Origin: Limnanthes douglasii subsp. nivea
Taxonomy: Eukaryota > Streptophyta > Magnoliopsida > Brassicales > Limnanthaceae
Direction: 5' to 3'
Assembly (NCBI GenBank): GCA_036936605.1
Contig: JAUPFV010000005.1
Span: forward strand, 61,772,742 to 61,836,741
DNA: 64,000 bases
Part shown: in pieces, positions 25,361 to 36,146 of the stretch
Layout: each line of letters starts with the position of its first letter
Position numbering within the stretch: position 1 is the stretch's first letter
Notes under the pieces: model-generated
Seen by the model: the letters and a program-made list of their open reading frames with translations, nothing else
The model's database searches: none
What the model was told of the DNA's origin: nothing
Position numbers and translations under genes: made by a program

Positions 25361-25691
25361 GGTAGTTTTGGAAAGAGTTTTGAGAATTTAATGTTTAAGG
25401 TAAGATGTAGAGAGATAATTAAGGTGTGTGCTAGTAGTAAATTCTGATTACCCTCATTAATGAAAGTAGTTGGGGTATTTATACTAATGTGGTGATCAAT
25501 GGGCCTTCCGGGTCAGGTCATGAGCTTAAGTTAAGTTTAAAAACATATTGGCCCAAAAGGTAAAATGTCCAGCAACTAGCTGAGTCATAATCCACTAAGT
25601 TATTCTGTTCGGTGGGGCATGGTATGGGTTATGTCTGAACAGCCCTCCGGATATATACCATGACCTTTGTCAAAATAATCTGAACTCATCA
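25361..25691 (-). repeat. 3' LTR of Tat element
   Basis: 331 bp aligning along its whole length with 35476-35815, with about one difference in ten by eye. The minus-strand start is TGATGAGTTC. Shared landmarks are TAGTTTTGGAAAGAG, GTAAATTCTGATTACCCT, GGGGTATTTATACTAAT and CATAATCCACTAAGTTATTCT. Confidence 0.92.
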
Positions 25692-25706
25692 GTAACCCCT
25701 TTAGCT
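25692..25706 (-). other. Polypurine tract of Tat element
   Basis: On the minus strand AGCTAAAGGGGTTAC directly precedes the 3' LTR start. Confidence 0.6.
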
Positions 25707-26429
25707 TTTGTAAAGAATCTTTGAAAGAGCTAATTCAAAAATTTAATACTCAATAAGTATTCAAGGTGATCATCCGAACTGAGTTTTGATCGGATTCGAA
25801 GAGAATAACTTTACCGTTAAGAATCCTAAAAGTCATTTTCTTGAAGTGGGACACGTGTCGAGTTCTGATTTGATCTCTTAGTCATTTTCTTCTAGGTTCC
25901 TATACCTAGTTGGCAGAATAGTTACTTAGGGGTGTAACCCTCATACTTTCTAGCTCGTAGTCATTAATTTGATAGAGTTATCTTCCCTAGGTAAACTCAT
26001 ATATCCTCATCTCTTATATAAATCATCTTCACTGTTTCATTGTATCTGAGAACACAAAAAAATTATAGAGAGAGAAAGGTTGATAATCTTCTTAAATTGT
26101 GCTTGGGTAAATTTATGCTCACGGCCAAAAAAAGCATTGGTGAAAGGAGGATGGCTAAATTTATCTGATTTAGAAAGAGTAAGAAGAAATGCAAAAGTTA
26201 CAACTGGACTCCTTGCCTCTCCCGGTAGGGAAATCAGTCGATAAAAAAGAAGCACAGATCAGAGCTCGTCATCATCAAAGACATTAAAGGTTAGAAAAAC
26301 ACCTTTTGTCCTAACCATATCTCCCTTACAATCAGGGTCTTCAGTTCAAGAATCCCAAGACCCTCTGCCTTAAGAGAAGACAGTTTTTAGTGTTAAAAAA
26401 TCTTCACCATTCCTAGCCATGTGTTCAGA

Positions 26430-28733
26430 TGCTGAGAAAACTACTCATCGGATGGTGACTCGTTTGTCTAAATCCAAAAGTATTATTTCTCTTCAAAATT
26501 TGCTAGTTCAAAGACAGTAAAGCTCCCAGCAGATACAAAATCGTTCGAACAACAGTCAAGCGTGGTGGAGGAGACCATGAAGGATAGTTTAGAAGGCACT
26601 CCATTCGAGAAGTCTGGACGAACAGAGGGCACTACAGCAGATCAGATGAAAATTTAAAAGTAGGTATGCCCAACACTGAGTCACTTTTGGAGTATCTGGA
26701 AGGGAAAGTTGGGCCAAACACTCAAAAGGTCCGGTGTGAAGTATTTGATAGTCTTTCAGAATATTGCTTACGTATACACTCACAGTGTTGAACTGGGTCG
26801 GGCCCAAACAAAATAGGGTATCCCTGAATCTATTAAAGTGAGAATCTTAGTCGCTCCAGAGACCCCGATGGACTATAAATCCCACAAATTGGTGGTATAT
26901 ACTTAAGTGCTCAACTGGGGCCTTCGGTTCCCTTTAGACCCAGAAATTGGTAGGTATTTCCACCTAATAAAATTATGTCCAAGTCAACTAGCCCAAACGC
27001 ATGGTATACACTGCTGGCTGGTATAATAGCGTCTCGGTTATCAAAAAATCCTCTACCCATGGAGAAATTTGCTATTGTGGCTAGTCTATGCAGAAATCAC
27101 CACATTCCATTTTACCACTACAACATGGGCAATGACTTCAAGGTGGTAAACGATCTGTTGGAGTCCGAGAAGCCATGGAGGAATCAATTCCTTTTTTATC
27201 TGTTGGAGTCCGAGAAGCCATGGAGGAATCAATTCCTTTTTTATCAGCGGGTCGTGGGAGAATGGAAAAACGATAAACTCAACCACAAACCCTAGCCATC
27301 TAACATGTCATTGGAAGAGTTTAAGTAATACCTGATCGTATTTCTTAAATGCTATGTTAATATTCCGAATTGATTATTGTGTTTTTTTGTAGTATTGGCA
27401 AAAAGGTTTCCGGAGCACCTAGAAGTAGGCCAGACTACATGTATCGAGCTAAACGAATGGGCATCGGAGAAATGGGCAAATGGTTTCCACATTTTCTTTA
27501 CTTCTAGAAAATTTGTGAGGTCTCACCTTTGGAACACTTTGGGAGTAGGGACCTTACTTGGGAGCAACTTACCACTCCTCCTCATGCTAATGTTATTCTA
27601 AAGAGGACTGAGACCAAGGATGGAGAAAAAAAGTTGATCCATCTCAACAAGTCACAAAAGGGGTCAGTTCGGAAAATCAAGAAGAAATCAATGCTGCTTT
27701 GCTGGAGGCAGTTGAGGTTACAATCAAAGAAGTTGGCGGATCGGATGATCCGCCTCAGATCACAAGAAATGATCATAAGAGGCGCAAAAAGAGCAGTCAT
27801 GAAAAAACTGCTAAGAAAAAGAAAGTTAGCTTGGGGTCAGAGATAATCTTGCGTCCTTCCGAACTCCCTCCTCCTATTTCTACTGATCCTACTCATCAAG
27901 AAAAAATCCCACCTAGCCTTTCTTCTTAAACACTCATTCATGTCGAACAGGCAAGTGCTAAAGGAGACGTCAATTTGGATGCGTTTCTAAACATGTATTT
28001 TATTGATCTAGACAAGGATGACTTCGCAGAGCCTTACCCTCATACTAATACGACCAACGTTGTAACCTATAACGGTGAGACATGTGTGATATCAAGCGAA
28101 TAAAACACTATGAGTCATGCCCTCTTAGGTTATACCCGTCCGGTAGTTGACTTGGAAAGGCAAGTGATGGAACAAACAGCTATTATAACCTCCCTTACCA
28201 CAGAAAATCAGAGCTTGACGAATAGTCTATCTACCGCTCAGCAAAGCATAGAATCCTTAAAGAAGGAAAAAAGAGAACTTAGTTTTCGAACTGCGCAAGT
28301 TACAAGATGCTCAAAAAGATCTTCAGACCAAGTATTCCGGACTGGAAACTTCTTCTTCTAACGAGATCAAAAAATTGAAGGAGCAACTAGATGTTAGCGC
28401 TAGTACTGTCAAAACTTTATCCGAAGACAAAGTCAACTTCTTCTTAAGGAGAAGACAGAGAATAATACTTTTTTAGTACACAAGCAAGCCCAAGAGATAG
28501 TTACAGGAATATAGAAGTATGCTTCTAGAGTGTTGGATTTTTTGGATAAGAGAGATGATGGTGTTAAATTTGACATAGTTTTGCTATTTCACGAAACTTT
28601 TCCGAAAAGGACTCTTGGTCCTTTGTGGAAATATGTACCGTATGAGGACATCCCACTTCATACCATGGCGGCTGGTGACAAGCATCGTTATTCTAGCAGA
28701 GAATATTATGAGGAAGGAATCAGTGAGAGCTAA
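26430..28733 (+). pseudogene. Antisense ORF of Tat element (gypsy-type transposon domain, coiled coil)
   Basis: Read opposite to the element's gag-pol, between integrase and the 3' LTR. In sequence order: a start-like region MCSDAEKTTHRMVTRLSKSK (26430); a block with VLNWGLRFPLDPEIGRYFHL then PNAWYTLLAGIIASRL (26905-27030), matching the pattern of the plant 'putative gypsy type transposon' family (PF04195-like: GLRFPL...LxPxxW); a Lys-rich NLS-like stretch near 27770-27830; a predicted coiled coil from 28146 (heptad-rich TSLTTENQSLTNSLSTAQQS); and a C-terminal part ending in a stop at 28733. Several frameshifts and stops break it, and a 45-bp duplication lies at 27155-27244. Antisense ORFs at this position are known from Tat elements such as Grande; their function is unknown. 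Confidence 0.75.
27155..27244 (+). repeat. Exact 45-bp tandem duplication in antisense ORF
   Basis: Two identical copies (27155-27199, 27200-27244), each coding LLESEKPWRNQFLFY in the local frame, so the frame is kept. Confidence 0.95.
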
Positions 28734-29350
28734 AAAGTCCCAAGAAAGATGATGGTGATGATGAAACCGAAGGGAACAAGCCCTAAGGTTATAATATTAT
28801 GTTGTATGTTTAAAAAAAACTTAAGTCATTGTACGGTCAAGGCATTTTGGTGTGTTGTTGTTTAATCCTTGTCTTAAAAACTAAATTCCTTGAATGGTCA
28901 AGGCATTTTGTTGTATTGTGGATCATATGGGTTCCGATCAAGTATTAATATTACATCTTTTGTGTATGAACTCCACTTCCTTCTTTCAATAAATATTTTA
29001 AATAACTTTTCAATATTTCCGATTTGTTAAATATGCGTGGAACGACTCCAATCACAAGTTTTTAATAAATGTGATCAAGTTTTAAAGAAATTTGATCAAC
29101 TCAAAGACACTTCATTTGAGAGTCGGGGTATTTAATGAATATTTAATTTATCTGATCACCTCGTACTAGGATCATAAATTTTGCACCAGACTTTTGACGA
29201 AGGCATATGATATTATCGAAAAACCCGGACACCTTGTTAAAACCTCCCCGTGCCACCATGGTAGGAAATAGTATGTGCCCCTAATATTTACATTGAAATA
29301 TAAAAAAGGTAAATATTTACAAGAGAGTTTATTCCAAATATAACGTGAGA
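28734..29350. other. Non-coding spacer within Tat element
   Basis: Lies between the end of the antisense ORF and the end of integrase on the opposite strand. It contains a repeated phrase GGTCAAGGCATTTTG (28836 and 28897). No gene seen. Confidence 0.5.
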
Positions 29351-29361
29351 TGTTTAATGTT

Positions 29362-29674
29362 TCATGGGTGCTTTAATATTCTGCTCTCTTTGTCTTGAAG
29401 TCTATATGTCCCTCGTTTGACTTTTTCATATACCACATAAGGGTCTTCCCAGTTCTGAGCCAACTTTCCAAACTGTTTCTCTTTAGTGTGCCAAAAGACT
29501 TTCTTCAAGACTTTGTCTCCCAACTGAAAATCTCTTCTTTTAACCTTTGATGCAAACATGCTTCTCATTAAACCCTGATAGTGTGTTGTTCTCAAATGTG
29601 CCTTGAATATTCTTTCCTTAATCAAGTACAACTGGTTCCTAACTCCCATATCATTGGTCTGTTCGGAATAGCCT
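29362..29674 (-). pseudogene. Tat integrase C-terminal part
   Basis: Continues the integrase reading after an LTR-like insertion. The blocks VKRRDFQLGDKVLKK and WEDPYVVYEKVKRGTYRLQD match the C-terminal part of plant Ty3 integrases (FxVGDLVLRK ... WEGPYxVxxxxxxGxYxL). This is the 3' end of pol; a stop follows at the left. Confidence 0.88.
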
Positions 29675-30143
29675 TGGATTCAAAAAGATGGTAGAGTAGC
29701 TTTTGAAGAGTTTTAAGATGGTCCAAGGGTGATTATGCGATACGAGGATTACTTAGTGACGATTTGGTGATACAGAAATCTCTTAGTGTCAATTTTAGAG
29801 AGAGAAAGTAAAGATTATTAGGTTAAGTAGAGAGAGAAAGTCTCATATATTTATCTCGGGATTTGTGAAGCGTGTGTGGTCCTTTTATAGTACAGTTGTG
29901 GACCCCACATGCTTTAACTTATGTTAATTACATCTTTTAGTCCTTACATCTGTTAATTACATATTTTAGTCCTTACATTTTACTTTCTTCCTATTTTGGC
30001 TATCTCTTTATATAGCTTGTACAATTCAGTCCTCACACAGTTTTCTCTATGTGTTTTCCTCATATCACACTTTTCCTTTGCTATTTTCTCCTGTCATATT
30101 TCTTCTTCACACTTTTCTCCTTGTCTTTTATTCTTCCTTATCA
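29675..30143 (-). repeat. LTR-like insertion splitting Tat integrase
   Basis: Integrase homology stops near 30145 and resumes at 29674. The intervening ~469 bp is non-coding and begins TG (plus) and ends CA. It has LTR-like parts: AGAGAGAGAAAG runs, a TTTTATAGTAC TATA-like block, GTGGACCCCACATG and repeated TGTTAATTACATMTTTTAGTCC. It resembles the LTR style of element 1 without being a clear copy. The flanks AGCCT and GCTTC are not a convincing duplication. Most likely a solo LTR. Confidence 0.55.
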
Positions 30144-31500
30144 GCTTCTATGGGTGTGATTGCATCCATCCCATAAACAAGAGCAAAAGGGGATTCATGT
30201 GTAGCAATCCGATGAGTAGTTCGATAAGACCATAGTACTTATTGCAGATAACTTGGCCACTTTCCTACAGCTCCTTCCATATTCTTTTTTAGCACGGATA
30301 GGATTGTTCTGTTAGCTACTTCAATTTTTCCATTCTCTTGAGAATGGAATGGAGAAGAGAAATAATGTTTAATTCCTCTAGAAGTGCAAAATATTTCCAT
30401 GTATTTATTATCAAATTGTGGCCCATTATTTGTGGTGATCTTCCAAGGAACCCCAAATCTGCAACATATATTGGATATAATTAATTTTATAACTTCCTGA
30501 GAAGTGGTTCAAGCTAAGGGAGCTGCCTCTATCCACTTAGAGAAATAATCAATTGCAACTATGATAGTTCGATATACATCAGATGCCATGGGAAGAGGCC
30601 TAACAAAATCCAACCCCCATCTATCAAAAGGTAATGGTGCATATATGAACTCCATAGGAAATGCTGGTATATGGATTTTATTCTTATATTTCTGACAAGG
30701 ATCACACTTTTTGACCATATCTTTAGCGTCTTCCATTATGGTTGGCCAATAGTACCTTGCTAATAAGACTCTTCGGGTTATGGCCTTATAGCCATAGTGT
30801 GCAGAACCTTCTTCATCATATAGTTCAGATAAAACATTTTGGGATTCTTCAAATCCTAAACAACACAAGAGAGGTCTGCTAAATGATTTCTTATAAAGAA
30901 CTTCTTTCAATACCAGGAAACCACGAGCTCTGTAATTAATTTTATTAGCTAGGATTTTATCCGGAGGCAAAATCCAATCGAAAATAAACTGAAAGATATC
31001 ATACCTCCAGTCTTTGGGTTGAATGGAAAATATGCTCATAATTTCTTCATTCTTTTTACCTTTTTCTTGGCCTTTTAGTATTGATGAACACTCTAACATC
31101 AGAATCCAATGGTAAGATTCAGGATAAGCTATGGTTGCTAAAGATTCTGCCACGGTATTTTTCGATCTATGGATATGTTCATATTGAATACTCTTGAATT
31201 TTGTAACAACTTCTCTCAACATGAGCAAATATTTTATCAATTGTTCTTTGTTTGCCTCAGATTGCCCCTGAGTATGGTGAATAAGTAATTGGGAGTCACC
31301 CATTAATTGGACTTTTTTCGCCCCACATATAAGGGCTAGCTTGAGACCAGCTATAGCTACTTCATATTCTGATTCATTGTTGGAGGCTCTGAAACCAAAA
31401 CATATAGCATGGTACATATTATCACCACAGGGAGAAGTTAAACAAATTGCAGCCCCACATCCCATAGTACTAGACCCGTCATCAGTTCGGACTACCTATT
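30144..31500 (-). pseudogene. Tat second RNase H (archaea-like) and integrase core
   Basis: An open frame of 318 codons (31465-30509) carries most of this. The second RNase H starts at about 31486 with DDGSSTMGCGAAI and continues with NNESEYEVAIAGLKLAL and VQLMGDSQLL, showing acidic residues D, E and D in place. Integrase follows: YKAITRRVLLARYYWPTIM then CDPCQ for the zinc-binding N-domain, DRWGLDFVRPLP and VAIDYFSKWIEAAP for the core. After a frame change come NNGPQFDNKYMEIF, HSQENGKIEVANRTIL and [16 protein letters not shown] (30480-30145). The first His of the zinc motif seems to be Asp (YDEEGSAH). A stop lies upstream of the RNase H and another within KWPSYLQ. Confidence 0.9.
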
Positions 31501-31539
31501 CTTTCTTAGGCTGGTTTACTTGCATTTGTCTGGGGGACC

Positions 31540-32095
31540 TATCAGTATGGAGTCTTACCAAGAAAATCAGCCACTAATTAGGCTTTAACCATCGTTCGAG
31601 GTACAAAATAAAAATCATAATCACATAGCTCAACTAACCATTTGGACATTATGCTTGATACATTAGCCTTTTGGAGAACATTATTCAAGAGAAAAGATGT
31701 TCGGACGACAATGGAATGAGCTTGGAAATATGGTCATTTTTCTTGCCGCAATTACCAATGCCAATGCCAACTTTTCTAACTTCAAAAATATTTTTTAGCA
31801 TCCAACAGACTTTTACTTATATAATAAACCAGACGAGGGTAATTATCCACTTCTCTTACTAGCACAACACATACTACATATTCTAGTACAACTAAGTATA
31901 TGTAGAGCTTTTCCCCATGAACAGGTTTAAAGCGAGTCATAGGTGAAGACAAATGTTTCTTGATTTTTAGAAATGCTTGATCACACTGTGGAGACCAATT
32001 AAATTCTTCGGCATTCCTTAACACTTGGAAAAATGGAGCACATTTGTTTGATGATCTTGAAATAAACCTTTTCAACGCAGTCAGGCGCCCGATTA
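31540..32095 (-). pseudogene. Tat first RNase H domain
   Basis: The connection and RNase H region directly after RT: EEFNWSPQCDQAFLKIKKHL, LYIYLVVLEYVVCVVLVRE and RLVYYISKSLLDAKK at 32000-31790, then an interrupted part to about 31540. Consensus Ty3 elements have LYLAVSxxAVSAVLVRE and PVYYVSKxLxxAExxY here. The catalytic Asp usual in the position of the second L (LYLAVS/D) cannot be seen. Stops separate the pieces. Confidence 0.82.
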
Positions 32096-32099
32096 ATCT

Positions 32100-32950
32100 T
32101 TAAACTTCTTTAGTGCTCTGAGGAGGGTCCATGGCCAATAGAGCATTGAGCTGATCCGGATCAGGTTGAATCCCTTTTTCACTTATAACATAACCCAAAA
32201 GCTTTCCAGATCGGACTCCAAAAACACACTTTTCAGAGTTTAATTTTAAATTGATAACCTCTAAGTTAGAAAATATTTCTTGAAGATCGGATATATATGT
32301 ATCTTCTTCAAGTCTCTTTACCATCATATCATCTATGTAAACTTCCATATTTCTGCCAATCCGACTAACAAAATATTTACTCACTAATCTTTGATAGGTT
32401 GCCCCAGCATTTTTCAATCCAAATGGCCTCACTTTATAAAAATAAAGAACCTCTCTGTAATAAAAGTAGTGTGATCTTGATCCTTCAGATCTACTAGTAT
32501 ATTGTTGTACCTTGAAAAAGCATCCATGAAAGACAATACCTTGTTGCCTGAGGTAGAGTCCACCAACTAATCTATCCGAGGAACAGGATAAGGATGTTTG
32601 GGACATGCCCTATTAATATTAGTGAAGTCAATACACATGCACCATTTGCCATTCTTTTTCTTGACCAAAACTGGATTTGCAGTCCATAATGGGTACTAAG
32701 ATTCCTTGATGTGGCCCATTTTGGTCAAGCGATCAACTTCTTGAACAATTACATCTGTTTTTTCTTTAAAGAATGACCTTCTTCTTTGCACAAGCGGTCC
32801 AACATCAGCTCGTACGTACAGCTTATGACAAATTACATCAGTAAGCACTCCGGTAACATCATCATTGCACCATGCAAATACATGTAGATTATCCGTTAAA
32901 AAGATAAAAGCCTTTGTTTCAAACAATTTTAACACTTTTGCCCTCAACTA
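32100..32950 (-). pseudogene. Tat reverse transcriptase
   Basis: The N-terminal part (32947-32700) reads VFAWCNDDVTGV, RRRSFFKEKTDVI and VQEVDRLTKMGHIKES, typical of Ty3 RT. After a frame change the palm is well kept: LYFYKVRPFGLKNAGATYQR, then MEVYIDDMMVKR with the catalytic YIDD, then LNSEKCVFGVRSGKLLGYVIS and GIQPDPDQLNAL. The finger region between about 32700 and 32580 is damaged. Catalytic Asp-Asp is intact although the gene is broken. Confidence 0.92.
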
Positions 32951-33167
32951 TGGAATGAATTTCAACTTCCTGTATAGGTATTATGACACTGGGAGCCTCT
33001 CTCGGATCATCAATTTCATTCTCATCGGTGGAAGGCTCCAATAGCTGTTAATCTTTGTTAATCTTGACTGCCTCCACAGACTTAGAGGCAAGGGTTGTTG
33101 CATAATATTCCCTGGCTACCTTTTGATTGCTTCGGACAACACCTACTTGTCACTGGACAGCAAATTT

Positions 33168-33812
33168 TCAGAACAAATGGACAGTTGAGGCCATAACATG
33201 CATTCTGAAGATCCAAGACCTCCCAAATATTGTACTATAAGATCTTGGGAAATCTACCACAACAAACAATACCCTCATCATTTTCTTTAAGGGTCTTTTG
33301 CCCAGCAATACTTCTTCCTCGAATTCCCTAATCATATCTACCAAACTCTCTGTGAAAGCCATAATGGTTCTGTTTGAACGTTGAATAACAAAAGGGTTTC
33401 TCATCTGTTTGTAGGAGCTTAAACACAAGATGTTTTCCGAACTACCTGTGTCAATCAGGATTCGTCGTATATCATTTCCTCCTATCGATGCCCGTATCAC
33501 CACGATGTCTTCATGAGGTCCTGCAATGTCTTTTAGGTCATCTTCATCAAAAACTATGAAAAGAGCTGGAGTTTGGTACAGGTGTATGGACATAATTCCA
33601 TCCAATTGGGTGGTCAAACTGTTGACGTGCCTCTTCCTTGAAGAACTAGAAGGTGCAGTCACAATATTCCCTCCAAAAAAGGTTAAAGATTCAAAATACT
33701 TAATTAAACCGAAAACGGTAGTAGTCCTGTCCATTATCACCCCCACCCGATTCTGACTTGGATCCGGATCAATATACTCAGAGTCCACATCAAATATTTC
33801 AGTAATTACCAT
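33168..33812 (-). pseudogene. Tat aspartic protease (retropepsin)
   Basis: A 214-codon open frame whose centre has VIRASIGGNDIRRILIDTGS followed by SENIL, the retropepsin active site DTG/S. Downstream, YSTIFGRSW fits the usual YNxIxGR(P/S)W block that ends plant Ty3 protease. Upstream it carries the linker from Gag with DEDDLKDI, matching the F(S/T)DEDL-type lead-in. It is the best-preserved single domain of the element. Confidence 0.9.
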
Positions 33813-33819
33813 AACATCC

Positions 33820-35160
33820 TCCTGCCTAGACGTTCCTAGAAGGCTTGAAGGAGTAGTTCGGGGAGTGTTGGCATTGGATTGTGTATTATCTGGCCTGCTC
33901 CCCCTTGTTTTTTAAGATAGGCCCCGAAATTACCCTTTTCAATGAGGTTTTGTACCTCTTGCTTCAAAGCTATGCAATCATGGGTATCATGCCCAATGTC
34001 ATTATGTTACTTATAGAAGCGAGTACTCCGGTTTTCTCTGAGAGAGTGTAACGCTGCTAGCTTTCTAAAGTGTACTTCCTTTTTAGTTTTATCATATATT
34101 GTAGCCATGCTTTCTCCCAATTCAGCAAACCACTTAGGTTGAACCCAATGCCTCCTTTTATTTCTAACCTGTTGGTTTTGGTTTTGGTTGGACTGATTCT
34201 GCCTTCACCAGTTAGATCCTTGTCCAGTTTCCTTCGATCTGTAATCAGACTGGTTAGAAATTTGAGGTGTTGATAATGTAGTGGTGGATCTAATCTGGCA
34301 GGGCACTCAGGATTTTTTAGTCTCCTCAACATTAATTTGTTTCCCCACCTGATTTAACAACCCCCCATAAGTCATGGTCTTCTTCCGGGTCACTGAATCA
34401 GCCAAGTTGCCCAGATTTAAACCTTGTATGAGGGAAGCAAGCACAACTTTTTCAAAGCAATCCGTTAACCCATTCTTAGTATTTACAAACCTGGTGATGT
34501 ATTCTTTTAGAGACTTATTTGGCTCTTGAGTATAGTGGACGATGGTATCTCCATTACCTTTAAACTCCTTACTTCTAACAAATTACCTTCGGAAAGTAAC
34601 CCAAAATATGTCAAAAACATTTATAGATCCCTGAGGGAGACTATTATACCATTTAAGGGCGCTCCCCTTGAATGTTTGAGAGAAATCCCTACACAACAGT
34701 CTATCGTCATCATCAAATTTCATCATAAAGTTTTTAAATTTCTCAAGATGGTTGTCCGGATATTTGCTTCCATCATATTTTCCATCTTGGAACTGTCAAA
34801 CCTTTTGTGAAGGTGTCCGGAGATTTCTTTGCAGATAAAGGCGATTGTCTCAAGTTTTGGCTATGACTAAACACAATATCCTCATTTAAAGTAACAAAAA
34901 TGCATGGTTTGGATTGGAAAGCAAAGGTATCAATCAGCAAGCGATCAATATGTTGATCAGTTGAACCCTTTATTTTCCTTTGATACTTCTTGAGCCTGCC
35001 ATGTCTATCCATTTTTCTCGAATGCTTTTTAGTAAGTCTCGCTTTTTTTTACCGTCCTTCATCACTGTTGGATGAGACTGCTCTTTAAGCTCTGCATCAT
35101 TAGAAGAGGTACTATAAGAATCTGAAGTGGAGCTCTTCATACATTTAGATCGATGCATTT
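33820..35160 (-). pseudogene. Tat gag
   Basis: Pieces in order from the right: a basic N-terminal segment (35158-34970), PLSAKKSPDTFTKGLTVPRW (34860), FMMKFDDDDR and CRDFSQTFKG (34730-34680), KWYNSLPQGSI, then VNTKNGLTDCFEKVVLASLI and QGLNLGNLADSVTRKK (34490-34370). It ends with HNDIGHDTHDCIALKQEVQN and LIEKGNFGAYLKKQG (34010-33910). This is the Tat-type Gag core followed by a short Cys/His block. Stops and frameshifts are present. The same order occurs at 1-1660. Confidence 0.88.
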
Positions 35161-35438
35161 TTGTGGAGCTGAGATAAGTCTTCAGGTACTGTTTGTTCTA
35201 ATCAGGATTGTCTGTATCATGAAGCACCGATGCACCAGATTTTTCTTTAACACATTTCTCTGCTTGTTTTAGCGCTCACAATGCCTCAATCTCACCCCTC
35301 AATTGATCGCGCTCCTCAACAGTGTACTCATTATTTTCTTTTGCTACTTCCACCTCAACAGCTGGAACATTATGTGCATTTGGATCCATCCAAACTACTT
35401 TATTTACTGGTTTTAAATATGAAATTCAGGCACCATCT

Positions 35439-35456
35439 TCTCATACTGTGGTGCCA
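35439..35456 (-). other. Candidate primer-binding site of Tat element
   Basis: Minus-strand TGGCACCACAGTATGAGA, 19 bases after the LTR. Weaker match and longer spacing than at element 1. Confidence 0.4.
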
Positions 35457-35475
35457 TTTTGGTGTGGATTATTTC

Positions 35476-35815
35476 TGATGAAATGGTAGTTTTGGAAAGA
35501 GTTTTGGGAATTTAATATTTAAGGTAAGATGTAGAGAGATAACTAAAGTGTGTGCTAGCAGTAAATTCTGATTACCCTTATTAATAGAAGTAGTTGGGGT
35601 ATTTATACTAATATGGTGATCCATGGACCTTCCATGTAGGGTCATGGGCTTAGGTTAAGTTTAAAAACTCATTAGCCCAAGAGGTGAAACAACTAGCAAC
35701 TAGCTGAGTCATAATCCACTAAGTTATTCTATTCGGCAGGACATGGTATGGAATATGTCCGAATAGCCCTCTGGATATATACCATGGCCTTTGTCAAAAT
35801 AATTTGAACTCATTA
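35476..35815 (-). repeat. 5' LTR of Tat element
   Basis: 340 bp, partner of 25361-25691. The minus-strand start is TAATGAGTTC (TGATGAGTTC in the partner). Confidence 0.92.
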
Positions 35816-35821
35816 CTAATA

Positions 35822-36111
35822 ATTCCTCATCTTTCTGGCATCATCTGCATCCAAATGAAAAGTAAAATTTAATAAGACAATGCGATCAAAAAGTGAGAAA
35901 AGGTTTGGTAGACTACACAAAATATTTTAGGTGATTGTTAATTATATAGATATGTTTGGTTTGTATATTCTTAAAATTAGAGTTATATCTATAAACTTAA
36001 GATTATTTTTTAAAATATAAATTTTAACTATATTAAATAAACAATATTTGGATGATTGTAGATGGAAAAAAGAAATGATACATAAAGAGTACCGTATCAT
36101 AACAACAAATT

Positions 36112-36146
<35 letters not shown>

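Larger units (their letters stand above)
25357..35815 (-). mobile_element. Near-complete Tat-lineage Ty3/gypsy retrotransposon
   Basis: A ~10.5-kb element on the minus strand bounded by two related LTRs. Order from the 5' end: LTR, primer site, gag, protease, RT, RNase H, a second archaea-like RNase H, integrase, a long non-pol region with an ORF on the opposite strand, polypurine tract, LTR. The second RNase H and the antisense ORF place it in the Tat lineage. A direct repeat CTAATA flanks it (25351-25356 and 35816-35821), a plausible target duplication, though one base longer than the usual five. Genes are broken by stops and frameshifts, and an LTR-like insertion splits integrase, so it is not autonomous now. 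Confidence 0.88.

Noticed and set aside
30509..31465. 318-codon open frame as an intact host gene
   Set aside because: It is the second RNase H plus integrase part of the Tat element, with damage on both sides.
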